A stretch of 64,000 bases of DNA from Lachnospiraceae bacterium (GTDB taxonomy: Bacteria > Bacillota > Clostridia > Lachnospirales > Lachnospiraceae). This document shows positions 27,542-37,947 of this stretch, piece by piece (the stretch's first letter is position 1; each line of letters starts with the position of its first letter). Below the pieces are notes generated by a model. The model was given only the letters and a program-made list of their open reading frames with translations, was not told the DNA's origin and did not search any database. The stretch spans positions 1 to 64,000 of the forward strand of contig SVFC01000006.1 of the NCBI GenBank assembly GCA_015057035.1. The letters are read 5' to 3'. The position numbers and the translations under genes were made by a program.

Positions 27542-29020
27542 TTAAACTTTATTTTTTCTACTCTTTCTCAGTCTATGACTCACCATATCCTTCCAGATGC
27601 TAGGATAAAACAGAATGAGCAGTGGGAACAATTCCAATCTTCCTGCCAACATGTCAAAGATAAATACCCACTTGGACAAATCGCTAAAATGTCCAAAGTT
27701 CTGAGTTGGACCTACAGCATCTAAACCTGGTCCAATATTGTTCATCGTCGCCGTTACTGCCGTAAAAACCGTAGCCTCACTATTTCCATCCAAGGATACT
27801 AACAGTACAGAGGCCACAAAGATTGCAAAAAATGTAATCATATATACGCTTACAGAACGGATAACTCCCGGTTCTACATCTTTTCCATCCATAGTAATCT
27901 GCCTTATTGACTTTGGATGAATATAAGAATGCAATTCATTCTTAATTGCTTTTGCCTGGATTACATATCGTGAAACCTTCATACCACCACCCGTACTTCC
28001 AGCACAAGCACCTATAAACATTAGCGAAACCAATATTGTTCTACTCAAGGTTGGCCATTGGTCAAAATCAGCCGTCGCAAAGCCCGTAGACGATATGATG
28101 GATGCCACCTGAAACGCAGACTGTGTAATTGCGTCAAACAGATTGGCACACATGCTAAAGATATCAATGGTAATCACCACAATTGCTGCAAGAATAATCA
28201 GCAAGAAGGCACGAACCTCTTCCATCCTGAAGGCCTTTTTCACCTCGCCAAACAAAATCAGATAGTAAGCATTAAAATTGATACCAAACAAAATCATAAA
28301 AATGGTGACAATCCATTGCACAGCCACAGAATAACCTGCAATGCTAGAATTTAACACTCCAAAGCCACCAGTTCCCGCAGTTCCTACCGCAATGCAAATT
28401 GCGTCAAACCATGGCATCCTTGCTATAAGCAATAGTATCAATTCTAAAAGAGTAAGCCCTAGATAAATCAAATACAAAATACGTGCGGTGTGACGCATTT
28501 TGGGAACTAGTTTTCCAACAGATGGCCCTGGGCTCTCTGCACGCATCAGATTCATATTCGAGCCACCGCCCATTGGGACCACCGCCAGCAAGAATACTAA
28601 AATCCCCATACCACCAATCCAGTGTGTAAAGCTGCGCCAAAACAGTGACGTATGACTTAAAGCTTCTACATCACTTAAGATGCTGGCTCCCGTTGTGGTA
28701 AAGCCCGACATCGTCTCAAACATAGCGTCAGTAAAAGACGGAATCTCTCCCGTAACCATAAAAGGAATACAACCAAAAAAACTTAGTACAATCCAACTCA
28801 AAGAGGTTGCGATGCATCCCTCTTTGAGGTAAAAAACTGTATTCTCAGGTTTTTTTCTAGTAAGAAGCATCCCCAATGCCACGCAAATCATTGCAAGCAC
28901 CAGATAAATTGCACCTTCTTTTTCTTGATAAATCAAAGAAAACACGCATGGAAGAAGCAAAAATAATCCCTCTAATTTGATTACATTTCCTAGGATATAT
29001 CGAATCATAGAACTATTCAT
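27542..29020 (-). CDS. trkH: potassium uptake channel subunit TrkH
   Basis: 492 residues, TrkH length. The four pore loops are MSGFTTTGASI, TAGTGGFGVL, ISSTGFATAD and TATMNNIGPGL, with multiple membrane helices between them. TrkH is the membrane channel that takes up K+ under control of the RCK protein TrkA, encoded 10 bp upstream on the same strand. This is the second K+ uptake system of the window, next to KtrAB at 1.8-3.8 kb. GGAGG lies six bases before the ATG. Confidence 0.94.
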   Translation of the reverse strand: MNSSMIRYILGNVIKLEGLFLLLPCVFSLIYQEKEGAIYLVLAMICVALGMLLTRKKPENTVFYLKEGCIATSLSWIVLSFFGCIPFMVTGEIPSFTDAMFETMSGFTTTGASILSDVEALSHTSLFWRSFTHWIGGMGILVFLLAVVPMGGGSNMNLMRAESPGPSVGKLVPKMRHTARILYLIYLGLTLLELILLLIARMPWFDAICIAVGTAGTGGFGVLNSSIAGYSVAVQWIVTIFMILFGINFNAYYLILFGEVKKAFRMEEVRAFLLIILAAIVVITIDIFSMCANLFDAITQSAFQVASIISSTGFATADFDQWPTLSRTILVSLMFIGACAGSTGGGMKVSRYVIQAKAIKNELHSYIHPKSIRQITMDGKDVEPGVIRSVSVYMITFFAIFVASVLLVSLDGNSEATVFTAVTATMNNIGPGLDAVGPTQNFGHFSDLSKWVFIFDMLAGRLELFPLLILFYPSIWKDMVSHRLRKSRKNKV

Positions 29021-29030
29021 CGTCTACCTC

Positions 29031-30419
29031 CTAGGCCAAAATATCTGTAAGTTCGTTAAAACCAGAATGCTTGGTAACAATCATTACACGGTCGCCTACC
29101 TGCAGGCAGTCCTGACCAGTTGGGATAAAGGTTTTGCCTTTACGTCGAACAAAACAAACCAGGAGGTTGTCCTTAAGCTGCATATCCATAAGAGTTTTTC
29201 CCGTCGCCTCAGATTCTTTATCAATCAAGAATTCAATGGCTTCTACTCTGGAGTCAAACATATGATACAAGGTCTCCACGTTACTGTCTGCTGACGCCTG
29301 TTTTGCACGAACGTAGGCAATAATTGCTTCAGCGGTGATAAATTTAGGATATACAACACTACCCAAATCCAATTTATCTATAACGGTATCAAACGTAATG
29401 CGATTAATCTTCGTAACCACCTTAGCGTTAGAAATCTGTTTCGCATAAAGAGTAAGGATGATATTTTCCTCATCAATTCCTGTCAACGGAACAAAAGATT
29501 CCACTTCCTTGATGCCTTCTTCCAAGAGAAGGTCTTCATCTGTACCGTCTCCATTAATGATAATCGCCTCTGGCAAAAGTTTACTTAAAATCTCACAATG
29601 CTTGTAATCATTTTCAATAATCTTGACCTTAATTCCTGCCTGAATCAACTGCGATGCCAGATAATATCCCGCTTTACTTCCACCGATAATCATGGTGTCA
29701 TTTACTTTGTGAGTGTCGAAACCAATATCACGGAAAAACTGTTCACAAGCCTTCTGTGTTCCCACGAAAGACACAATGTCCCCGCTTGCCAACTGGAAAT
29801 TACCAGATGGGATATATACTTCGCCCTCGCGCTCAACGGCGCAAATTAAGATATTATGCTTAATATGTTTCCCAATGTTCCAGATTTTCATCTGGTCTAG
29901 GATATTTCCTTCTGGAATTTTAAACTTTACAATTTCTGCATGAGAGTGAGTGAAAGAGTTTACTTCCAACGCTCCTGGCAGATAAAGGATACGGGCAATT
30001 TCTTTTGCAGCTTCCAGTTCTGGATTAATAATAATCGCCAGGCCCAACTGCTCACGGATAAAGTTAATATCCTTGTTATAGTCAGGAGTTCTTACGCGGG
30101 CAATTGCAGAGCAATTGGTTGCTTTCTTAGCAACGGTACAACAGAGAAGATTTAATTCATCCGATTCCGTAACCGCAATAATCAAATCCATATCTTCAAT
30201 TCCTGCTTCCTGCTGCACAGTAAAAGATGCTCCATTTCCGCATACACCCATAACATCGTACAGATTCGACACATCTTGGATTTTTTGTGGGTTTTTGTCG
30301 ATTACTGTAATATCGTGTCCTTCTTTAGTTAACTGGGCAATTAAAGTATTACCTACCTTACCACACCCTACGATTAGGATACGAAGCCCCTGCTTTGCAG
30401 GGGGTTTTATTCCAAACAT
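29031..30419 (-). CDS. trkA: potassium uptake regulatory protein TrkA
   Basis: 462 residues with two tandem RCK units, each a Rossmann (TrkA-N) plus a TrkA-C domain. The first dinucleotide loop is complete (VGCGKVGNTL, acid at VIDKN); the second is altered (IGGSKAGYYL). The ATG at 30419 was chosen because GGAGG lies seven bases upstream; a TTG eight codons earlier precedes that site. It gates the TrkH channel according to NAD(H)/ATP state in other species. Codons 4-11 contain a strong hairpin (30387-30404). Confidence 0.94.
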   Translation of the reverse strand: MFGIKPPAKQGLRILIVGCGKVGNTLIAQLTKEGHDITVIDKNPQKIQDVSNLYDVMGVCGNGASFTVQQEAGIEDMDLIIAVTESDELNLLCCTVAKKATNCSAIARVRTPDYNKDINFIREQLGLAIIINPELEAAKEIARILYLPGALEVNSFTHSHAEIVKFKIPEGNILDQMKIWNIGKHIKHNILICAVEREGEVYIPSGNFQLASGDIVSFVGTQKACEQFFRDIGFDTHKVNDTMIIGGSKAGYYLASQLIQAGIKVKIIENDYKHCEILSKLLPEAIIINGDGTDEDLLLEEGIKEVESFVPLTGIDEENIILTLYAKQISNAKVVTKINRITFDTVIDKLDLGSVVYPKFITAEAIIAYVRAKQASADSNVETLYHMFDSRVEAIEFLIDKESEATGKTLMDMQLKDNLLVCFVRRKGKTFIPTGQDCLQVGDRVMIVTKHSGFNELTDILA

Positions 30420-30580
30420 TTCTTGTCCTCCATTAATTTGCACTTTTTATTTGGCTTTTGCCTTTGCAACATAGATATGTAAATTATATCACAAAATACA
30501 ACAATTAAAAGTATTGTTTTACAAATGATTGTGCTATACTCATTGTTATAAGAAAATGTTTATCTATAGAGGAAAAAGTT

Positions 30581-33271
30581 ATGAACTACAGCAATATTTT
30601 AAAATTTAAATACACTTGGAGAAAATACCAGGCCAGGGTTTTGGAAAACACCAGGGAATATATTTCTGACGGCAAGGTACATATCGTTGCAGCCCCTGGC
30701 TCCGGCAAAACCACTCTGGGAATCGAACTCATTGCCCGCATGGGAGAGGTTGCACTGGTTCTAGCTCCATCCATTACCATCCGCGAACAGTGGGTACAGC
30801 GTATTGTAGAGGGCTTTTTGTGCGACGGAATCAATCCTGACGATTATATCTCCCAGGACTTGAAGAATCCACGCGCCATCACCGTCTGCACCTATCAGGC
30901 ACTCCATAGCGCCATCAATCGCTACAAAGGAAAATTAGACGAATCCGGAAAAGAGGATGACAAAGATTCCGATGACGCAGTGGCTGCTTCTGCCAAAGAA
31001 ATTGAAGAAGTAGACTACTCTGATTTTGACATTGTAAAGACTATGCGCGATAACCGCGTAGGGCTGATGTGCCTAGACGAATGTCACCACTTACGCAGCG
31101 AATGGTGGAAAGCACTAGAAGAATTGAAAAAACAAATAGGGAACCTAAAAGTCATTGCCCTGACCGCTACCCCACCATACGATTCTACTCCTGCTATGTG
31201 GGACCGTTATATGAATATGTGTGGCGAAATCGACGAAGAAATCGCCATTCCAGAACTGGTAAAAGAAGGCAGTCTCTGTCCGCATCAGGATTTTGTGTAT
31301 TTTAACTATCCAACTGCAGAGGAAGAAGCCGAAGTACACAAATTTAAAGAACGTAGCATCGCCCTCTTCAATCGCCTTATGACAGACGAAGAATTTGCCT
31401 CTGTCATTCAGAGTCACCGTGGTTTATGCGGCATGATTAGCGATGACGAGCTTTTAGATAAACCTAATTATCTGGCATCTATCCTGATTTTCCTTCAGGA
31501 AAAAGGCATCGGTTTTCCATCTCGCCTGCAGAGACTTCTGGGCGCAAGACGTCTGCCAGAGATGTCCTTGGAGTGGATGGAAGAATTGTTACAGGGACTC
31601 TTGTATGACGATACCGAAGGTTATTCCTGTGATGAAAACTATATCAAGGCACTCATTTCTGAGTTAAAAACAGATGGTTTAATCGAGAAGAAAAAAGTCA
31701 CCCTTGTAACCAATCCATCCGTAGAAAAAATGCTGACCACCTCTAAAGGGAAATCAGAGAGTATCAAAGCCATTGTTACTCACGAATACGCAGCAACTGG
31801 AAAAGACCTACGTCTTTTGATTCTCACCGACTATATCCGCAAGGAATATGAAAAAGCCGTTGGCACAGATGCAGAAGTAAATTCCCTTGGAGTACTGCCA
31901 TTTTTTGAACAGTTAAGGCGAAGCGTTGGACAGACTTCCGACATCCGTCTTGGTGTATTATGCGGTACCATCGTAATCATTCCTGCTGAAGCAAAAGACG
32001 CCTTGCTCTTAGCTGTTGGTGAGAATGGTAAAATCACCTTCTCTTCCGTTGGCAAACTTGCGGATACAGATTATGTAAAGGTAAACGCTGTAGGGGACGC
32101 TCATTTCTTAACCGCCGCAGTAACAGAAATATTTACCCAGGGACATATGCAAGTCCTGATTGGCACCAAGTCCCTTCTTGGCGAAGGCTGGGATGCACCT
32201 TGCATTAACTCGTTGATTCTTGCAAGCTTCGTAGGCTCCTTTATGCTTAGCAATCAGATGCGTGGCCGTGCTATCCGTGTGTTCAAACCGAACCCAGACA
32301 AAACCAGCAACATCTGGCATCTGGTATGTCTTCCTGATGAACGCGATGTGCGAGATCAATCCTACAATAATATCAGCGAAGATTATGCACTTCTGAAACG
32401 CCGCATGGAGCATTTCCTAGGACTGCATTATGAAGTAGATGTCATCGAAAGTGGCATTGGGCGTCTGTCCATTATTGCGCCACCATTCGATGCCGCTCAC
32501 GTGGCAGAAATGAATCAGCAGATGCTAGAACTGTCCGGACAACGTGCCACATTAAAGGACCGTTGGAACCGTTCTCTTTCTCTCTATAAGAAGATGGATA
32601 TTGTGGAAGAAACAGAAGTTGCAACAGAGACGATTCCAACTGCTGTTTTCAAGAGTAATCTATCTGGATTGATTGGAACCTTTATATGCTTTGGATTTCT
32701 ATGGACGTGCAGAGATCTATTTATTGAACTAGGAATGAAAGATTTATTTAACCTGGCAGTCCTTGCCAACATCTTCTATGGATTGTCACGCCTTCCAAAA
32801 GTATTGCAGTTAATGGATGCACCAAAGCGTCTCCGCGCCTTTGGCAACGGCATCCGTAAGGCGCTTCTGGTACACGGTCTGTTAGAAGGTGCTGGAAGTA
32901 AAGTTGAAGTAGACAGCAGAGACGACGGAACCCAGTGTGTATATCTGTCCGGTGGAACTGGCCGAGATAAATCTCTCTTTACCAAATGTGTGAAAGAACT
33001 CTTTGGAGTCATTGATAACCAGCGATACATTCTGGTGAAAAAAGGTGCAATTCGTGGCGAAAACAGTTTCTATGCCGTACCAGAATGTTTTGGCAAAAAA
33101 CGCGAAGACGCAGAGAAATTTTTTGCGTGCATTAAGCCTTATATCGGAAACTATGATTTGGTATATACCAGAAACGAAGCTGGCAGACAGCTTCTCTTAG
33201 AAGGCCGCATGAAAGCCCTGGCTAACAAAAATGCCAAGACCTCTTCCCGCAAGAAGGTGAAGAACTTTTAG
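30581..33271 (+). CDS. large DEAD/DEAH-box (SF2) helicase with hydrophobic C-terminal insert
   Basis: 896 residues. Helicase core: AAPGSGKTTLG (Walker A, 38-48), DECH (166-169), LTATPP (194-199), a second RecA domain with GTKSLLGEGWDAP and QMRGRAIRV (motif VI). Between the lobes is a long insert (about 230-400). After the core a strongly hydrophobic stretch at about 685-735 could make two membrane passes, followed by a 150-residue C-terminal domain that I do not recognise. The function could be nucleic-acid remodelling or defence; neither is proven. It is followed by a PHP phosphatase gene after 15 bp. Confidence 0.8.
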   Translation: MNYSNILKFKYTWRKYQARVLENTREYISDGKVHIVAAPGSGKTTLGIELIARMGEVALVLAPSITIREQWVQRIVEGFLCDGINPDDYISQDLKNPRAITVCTYQALHSAINRYKGKLDESGKEDDKDSDDAVAASAKEIEEVDYSDFDIVKTMRDNRVGLMCLDECHHLRSEWWKALEELKKQIGNLKVIALTATPPYDSTPAMWDRYMNMCGEIDEEIAIPELVKEGSLCPHQDFVYFNYPTAEEEAEVHKFKERSIALFNRLMTDEEFASVIQSHRGLCGMISDDELLDKPNYLASILIFLQEKGIGFPSRLQRLLGARRLPEMSLEWMEELLQGLLYDDTEGYSCDENYIKALISELKTDGLIEKKKVTLVTNPSVEKMLTTSKGKSESIKAIVTHEYAATGKDLRLLILTDYIRKEYEKAVGTDAEVNSLGVLPFFEQLRRSVGQTSDIRLGVLCGTIVIIPAEAKDALLLAVGENGKITFSSVGKLADTDYVKVNAVGDAHFLTAAVTEIFTQGHMQVLIGTKSLLGEGWDAPCINSLILASFVGSFMLSNQMRGRAIRVFKPNPDKTSNIWHLVCLPDERDVRDQSYNNISEDYALLKRRMEHFLGLHYEVDVIESGIGRLSIIAPPFDAAHVAEMNQQMLELSGQRATLKDRWNRSLSLYKKMDIVEETEVATETIPTAVFKSNLSGLIGTFICFGFLWTCRDLFIELGMKDLFNLAVLANIFYGLSRLPKVLQLMDAPKRLRAFGNGIRKALLVHGLLEGAGSKVEVDSRDDGTQCVYLSGGTGRDKSLFTKCVKELFGVIDNQRYILVKKGAIRGENSFYAVPECFGKKREDAEKFFACIKPYIGNYDLVYTRNEAGRQLLLEGRMKALANKNAKTSSRKKVKNF

Positions 33272-33286
33272 ATAGGAGTAACAACT

Positions 33287-34063
33287 ATGCAACCATATTT
33301 AACAGCCAACTATCATACTCATACCACTCGTTGCAAGCACGCCCGTGGCACCATGCGGGAATATATTGAAAATGCCATTGCTTCTGGAATAAAAATTCTT
33401 GGATTTGCAGACCATGTACCTTGTCCTTTTAAGGACGGCTTTGTATCGGGGATTCGAATGGATATGCGTGAGGCAGAATTCTATGTGTCCGATGTGCGCG
33501 TTTTGCAACAGGAGTATGCCGACAAGATTCAACTTCTCGTAGGTTTTGAAACAGAATATATGCCGCAATATTTCGATGAACAAATGGCTCTATTTGACGA
33601 ACTTGGAATCGATTATCTCATTATGGGGCAACACTTCCTGGCAAGCGAACAGCAGGGGCCATATACCGGCTCCCGCACAGAATCAGAGGCCTTCCTCATC
33701 AATTATGTAGACCGTGTTATTGCAGGCATGAAAACCGGGCGCTTTGCATATCTTGCCCATCCGGATTTAATAAACTATATAGGTGATGAACGCATTTACG
33801 AACGTGAAATTCGACGCATGTGCGAAGCCTTGAAAGAGATGCACATTCCTCTGGAAATCAATCTTCTCGGTCTTCTTGAGCACAAACATTACCCACGCGA
33901 ATCCTTTTGGGCCATCGCAGGTTCTGTGGGCAACGACGTAATCTTCGGTATCGACGCCCACTGGCCAGAACAAATCGGGGACCTTGACACCCACCACCTC
34001 GCTCTTGAGTTGGTACAGAAATACAACTTACACCTAATTGACCAATTAAATCTTTTAAACTAA
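33287..34063 (+). CDS. PHP-family phosphatase (histidinol-phosphatase-like)
   Basis: 258 residues. PHP metal-site motifs in order: NYHTHTTRCKHARG, GFADHVP, VGFETEY, GQHFL, AHPDLINY and GIDAHWPEQIG. The match is to the histidinol-phosphatase (HisK/HisJ) group, which dephosphorylates L-histidinol phosphate. No other histidine genes are nearby, so the real substrate may differ. GGAG lies upstream of the ATG. It probably shares a transcript with the helicase and ends at the terminator at 34073. Confidence 0.85.
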   Translation: MQPYLTANYHTHTTRCKHARGTMREYIENAIASGIKILGFADHVPCPFKDGFVSGIRMDMREAEFYVSDVRVLQQEYADKIQLLVGFETEYMPQYFDEQMALFDELGIDYLIMGQHFLASEQQGPYTGSRTESEAFLINYVDRVIAGMKTGRFAYLAHPDLINYIGDERIYEREIRRMCEALKEMHIPLEINLLGLLEHKHYPRESFWAIAGSVGNDVIFGIDAHWPEQIGDLDTHHLALELVQKYNLHLIDQLNLLN

Positions 34064-34072
34064 AGCATTGAA

Positions 34073-34109
34073 AAAGGGATGCACCTCATCATTGCAGGTG
34101 CATCCCTTT
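34073..34109. terminator. bidirectional terminator
   Basis: AAAGGGATGCACCT / AGGTGCATCCCTTT, perfect 14-base arms, between the convergent PHP gene and the diguanylate cyclase gene. Confidence 0.92.
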
Positions 34110-34124
34110 CTTATCGATTACACA

Positions 34125-36689
34125 TTATTCAATATCATCGATGTGGAATCCATTTCTTCCACGATCTTTTACTTTGTAGAGCGCCGCATCAGCGGTCTCT
34201 AAGAGTTCTCTGTATTCCACATTCTCTCTCTTACAGTAAGCTGCGCCAATACTTGCCGACAGATGAATCACACCTCCATCATATGGATAATCAGCTTGCA
34301 TTTTTTCCACTGCGAACTGCAGACGATCTTCAAATGTTTCTCTCGGAATATCTTTTACAAAGACACAGAACTCATCTCCACCAAAACGACTTACCAAGTC
34401 GAAGTTTGCAAACAGAAGCTGTATCTTCTTAGCATTTTCTTTGATAACAACGTCGCCTGTTCTATGACCAAGTTTATCGTTGATATCTTTAAAGTGGTCC
34501 ATATCCATAAAGACAAATCCCACACCTTTGGCAGAATTGTTCGCCAGATAATCCTTCACTTCAAACTTAAAGGTTGGTTTATTCATAAGCCCTGTCAATG
34601 GGTCTGATCTGGAGCTTTCCTCTAATGCTTTACGTTCCCTGATTTCATCATCCACGTCTTCTATCTTGCCCAAGATAGATACCACATTATGCTTGTCATC
34701 CATCAACAGTGTACGGAAAATCTTACACCAGATATAACTACCATCGGCTTTTTCAACACGAACCGTTAATTCATCAGATGACCCTTCTCCATTTACCAAC
34801 AATGTTTTTCGGAAAACTGATTCATCCTCTGGATGTACATGGAGAATTCTCATGGCTTTTGCAAAGTCTAAGTCTTCTACTTTATCAGGAATCTCCCAAC
34901 CGAACTTTTCTTTGATTTTTTCAGAGCCGATATTGGAGCCACCCTCTAAACTAATTTCATAAATCAAATCATCCGAACATTCTACAATCGTTTTGTAACG
35001 TTTTTGCTGCAAATCTCTCAGACGCGCTTCTTTTCCCTTCTGAATCGCTCTTACCTTTCGAATCATTGCAAGGGAGACGAAAAACAGCGTCATAAATACA
35101 AATGCAAGTGCTAGAGCAGAAAGCACCCAGCCATAGCCGTGGATGAAATCCACCCAATCAAGTGCATACTGGTTTTCCAAAGCTTCACGAACGATAATAT
35201 TTTCTATATCCTGCTCTTTCAACTGTGAGATTGCTTTGTTGATGATGGTAATCAATCGAATGCTGTCTGCCTCGCTCATACCATAGCCGCCATTCAAGTC
35301 AATAATCGTGGAAAAACACAGTTCATCCGCCAGACCTTCCATCGGCGCTACTACAAAATCACTATAACGTGGCTTCGACAAAATCCCTTCTACCACGTAC
35401 TGATTTTGAATAAGCATGTCTACTTCTCGATTGGACAATGCTTCAAAACATGCCTCATTATTCTTACACTCTATAATATTTAAATTCGGATAAAGCGTCG
35501 TTAATACTTTTTTTATTGTTTGTGATCCCGCTGGCACAGCAATCTTATAGGAGGTGCTCATATCATATTCAAATTCTTTGCGGGTAACAATCATTTTACG
35601 GGCAGAAATATATGGCGTACTTAACAGCATTCCACCCGCATTCATATTGGTCGAATTGTATTCTACCCCAGTCACAAGATCAATCTTCTGCTCTTGTAGA
35701 AACTGATATGTAATACTTCCTTCCGGAAGTGCAACATATTCAAATTGCAAACCCGAAAGTTCTGAAATCTTATCAAACAGTTCTCTGGAAATTCCATCAA
35801 ATTCCCCGTTCTCATTGGTAAATGACAACGGTTTCCGGTCTGCTATATAGGCAACTCGTAAAAATCCTGCGTTTTTTACAAATTCCTTTTCTTCTCTGGA
35901 ATAAAACTGCAACTTATAGACTGGGTAATGGGATACCAGCAATTCGTCTAATAATAATGGATAGGTATTCTGCGCCTGAGCCATTGCCTTATTCAATGGC
36001 ACGAGAATCTCTGAATTCCCTTTCCATGTGAGAAAATAAAATGGTTGTGGAGCAAAACGCGCCAGCAGCTTCTGGTCGCTCTCCATATCCATAATTGAGG
36101 TCACCATTGCGTCTACTTCTCCAGCCTTCATGGCCGCTTTGCTCTCATCAATAGAATCATAATAAACTAATTCTGGTTCAAACTCATGAATCTTCATATA
36201 AGACAAAAAGTATTCTGTGAGAGGATAATCATTAAGCACCGCTACCTTCAATCGGTTAAATGCTTCATAATCCTCGTAATACAGATCTTCTCTGCTTTGG
36301 CTGGTAACCAAAATGGTATACTCCGTGCCAAAACTTAATTCACTATAATCAAAGAGTTCTTTTCGTTCTTCCGTCATCATTGCAGGAGCAATCAAATCAA
36401 TCTGATGCGATTTTAATTTCTCACAGCCATCACCAAAGTCTTCTACCGGAACATACTCATACTCCCATCCTGTAAAAGACGACAATGTCTCCAGATAATC
36501 GATACAATATCCCTGCAGCTTCGCATACTCATCATAATACTGGAACCCAGCCATATGATAGAACCCAACCTTGACCACTTTTCCTTCCTCAGCCTGTTCC
36601 GCTACAGATCCATAATATGGTACAACAGTTGTCACCAGCATAAGGGCCGCGAATGTAATTGCAATTATCTTATGTAACAGTTTTTTCAT
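34125..36689 (-). CDS. receptor diguanylate cyclase: two SBP_bac_3 domains, PAS, GGDEF
   Basis: 854 residues. The signal peptide is at 1-30. Two periplasmic-binding-protein type 3 domains occupy about 38-255 and 270-510. A membrane helix is at about 525-550, a PAS domain at about 575-690, and a C-terminal GGDEF domain (690-854) has an intact RFGGDEF motif. The protein should sense a small solute outside the cell and make c-di-GMP inside. No RxxD inhibitory site is obvious five residues before GGDEF. It may be opposed by the EAL protein at 8.9-11.2 kb. The ATG has GGGG upstream. Confidence 0.9.
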   Translation of the reverse strand: MKKLLHKIIAITFAALMLVTTVVPYYGSVAEQAEEGKVVKVGFYHMAGFQYYDEYAKLQGYCIDYLETLSSFTGWEYEYVPVEDFGDGCEKLKSHQIDLIAPAMMTEERKELFDYSELSFGTEYTILVTSQSREDLYYEDYEAFNRLKVAVLNDYPLTEYFLSYMKIHEFEPELVYYDSIDESKAAMKAGEVDAMVTSIMDMESDQKLLARFAPQPFYFLTWKGNSEILVPLNKAMAQAQNTYPLLLDELLVSHYPVYKLQFYSREEKEFVKNAGFLRVAYIADRKPLSFTNENGEFDGISRELFDKISELSGLQFEYVALPEGSITYQFLQEQKIDLVTGVEYNSTNMNAGGMLLSTPYISARKMIVTRKEFEYDMSTSYKIAVPAGSQTIKKVLTTLYPNLNIIECKNNEACFEALSNREVDMLIQNQYVVEGILSKPRYSDFVVAPMEGLADELCFSTIIDLNGGYGMSEADSIRLITIINKAISQLKEQDIENIIVREALENQYALDWVDFIHGYGWVLSALALAFVFMTLFFVSLAMIRKVRAIQKGKEARLRDLQQKRYKTIVECSDDLIYEISLEGGSNIGSEKIKEKFGWEIPDKVEDLDFAKAMRILHVHPEDESVFRKTLLVNGEGSSDELTVRVEKADGSYIWCKIFRTLLMDDKHNVVSILGKIEDVDDEIRERKALEESSRSDPLTGLMNKPTFKFEVKDYLANNSAKGVGFVFMDMDHFKDINDKLGHRTGDVVIKENAKKIQLLFANFDLVSRFGGDEFCVFVKDIPRETFEDRLQFAVEKMQADYPYDGGVIHLSASIGAAYCKRENVEYRELLETADAALYKVKDRGRNGFHIDDIE

Positions 36690-36747
36690 ATGTAAATCCC
36701 CTAATACTTCCCATCGATATAATAATTGGTACTATAGTACTATATTA

Positions 36748-37824
36748 CTACTTTCTGACCTTCTCTTCAACCAATAGTTTGATGAGTTTTCCAATAAGTT
36801 CTCTCGTCTCCTTTGGTACTGAGGCCACCGCTTTCAACAGTGCTGCCGCCATCTTTGCGTCAATATCCAAAAGGTCTCTGAAATCATCCACTCCAGCTTT
36901 CTCAAAAACTGAGAAAAACGAGTCCACCAACACTTTCTTCTCTTCTTCGCTAACTTTTCCCAAAAAGCTTCTAATTCCATCGCTGATTTCCTGGCTCATT
37001 GGGTGAAGCTGGTCTGCCAATTCAAATTGATTTCCTGATATCTTCCAAAACAATCCTTCATGCTGTAAAAGCCCTGCCTGTTCGCTCTGTACCACAGAGT
37101 AATCTTCCTCATGTTCCATCAAAAGTCCCACCACCGACTCTTCCGGCACGAAGGCATGAATTCGATCCTTGATGGCAATATATGCTGCATCGTTCACCAT
37201 AGTACGGTTAAAACCTGGACCATCATAACTATATACGCCCGCAATTTTTCTCTGGAACTTCGGATTGGAAAACACGGCTGAATATATAGCCAGATTTCCA
37301 CCTTTGGAATGACCACCAAGATAATATTTTTTAAACAGTCCCTTGACCGTTCGTTCCACATAATCCACCGCAGACTGCTGGGCAGGCACTGGCATCATAT
37401 AACTCATATTGCAATCTTCTTTCCATCCCACCACCGTACTGTCCGTTCCGCGGAAAACAATGAATGTCTGCCCCGGCGCAATATTAATATGCATTGCTGC
37501 AAACTGCTGCTGGGTCTTTGTATCTGTTGTACTGACATAATGGCACAGCGTCATTTCTCCATAACGTTTCGACTCTGCCATTGCATCAAACAGCGCTTCT
37601 TTTTGCGCATAATACATCAGTTTCTGATTTGTTTTCTTATACAAGCGATTTGCTTCTTTTATAGAAATCGTTCTTTCTTCCCCAACATCTGGAACAACGC
37701 GGTCCAATCGTAGATACGACAACTCGCTAAACATTAATCCATCAATTTCATTTAACGGATCCTGTTGAATCGTTAAGTCCCCACGCCACTTCAAATATGT
37801 AAATAGATTATCCCTATGTTCCAT
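36748..37824 (-). CDS. DUF2974 (Mbeg1-like) alpha/beta-hydrolase-fold protein
   Basis: 358 residues from the ATG at 37824, with AAAGG about 11 bases upstream; a longer frame from 37857 lacks a better site. The nucleophile elbow GHSKGGNLA is visible, with VFRGTDSTVVGWKED upstream and YDGPGFN downstream, the arrangement of lipase-like DUF2974 proteins. No signal peptide is seen. Substrates of this family are unknown. It is a single gene divergent from the epimerase-like gene. Confidence 0.82.
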   Translation of the reverse strand: MEHRDNLFTYLKWRGDLTIQQDPLNEIDGLMFSELSYLRLDRVVPDVGEERTISIKEANRLYKKTNQKLMYYAQKEALFDAMAESKRYGEMTLCHYVSTTDTKTQQQFAAMHINIAPGQTFIVFRGTDSTVVGWKEDCNMSYMMPVPAQQSAVDYVERTVKGLFKKYYLGGHSKGGNLAIYSAVFSNPKFQRKIAGVYSYDGPGFNRTMVNDAAYIAIKDRIHAFVPEESVVGLLMEHEEDYSVVQSEQAGLLQHEGLFWKISGNQFELADQLHPMSQEISDGIRSFLGKVSEEEKKVLVDSFFSVFEKAGVDDFRDLLDIDAKMAAALLKAVASVPKETRELIGKLIKLLVEEKVRK

Positions 37825-37947
37825 AAGCCAAAACACCTTTCTTATTTTCCTATACAATAATTATACAAAAATCCGAAAAAAAATACAGTATTTTAAACAG
37901 AATGTGTTATAATAATCTCAAGTATGTTTTCAATTAGGAGGAATGTT

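Noticed and set aside
36748-37857. Start of the DUF2974 gene at 37857
   Set aside because: The ATG at 37824 has an AAAGG site and gives the usual N-terminus; the 11 extra codons precede that site.
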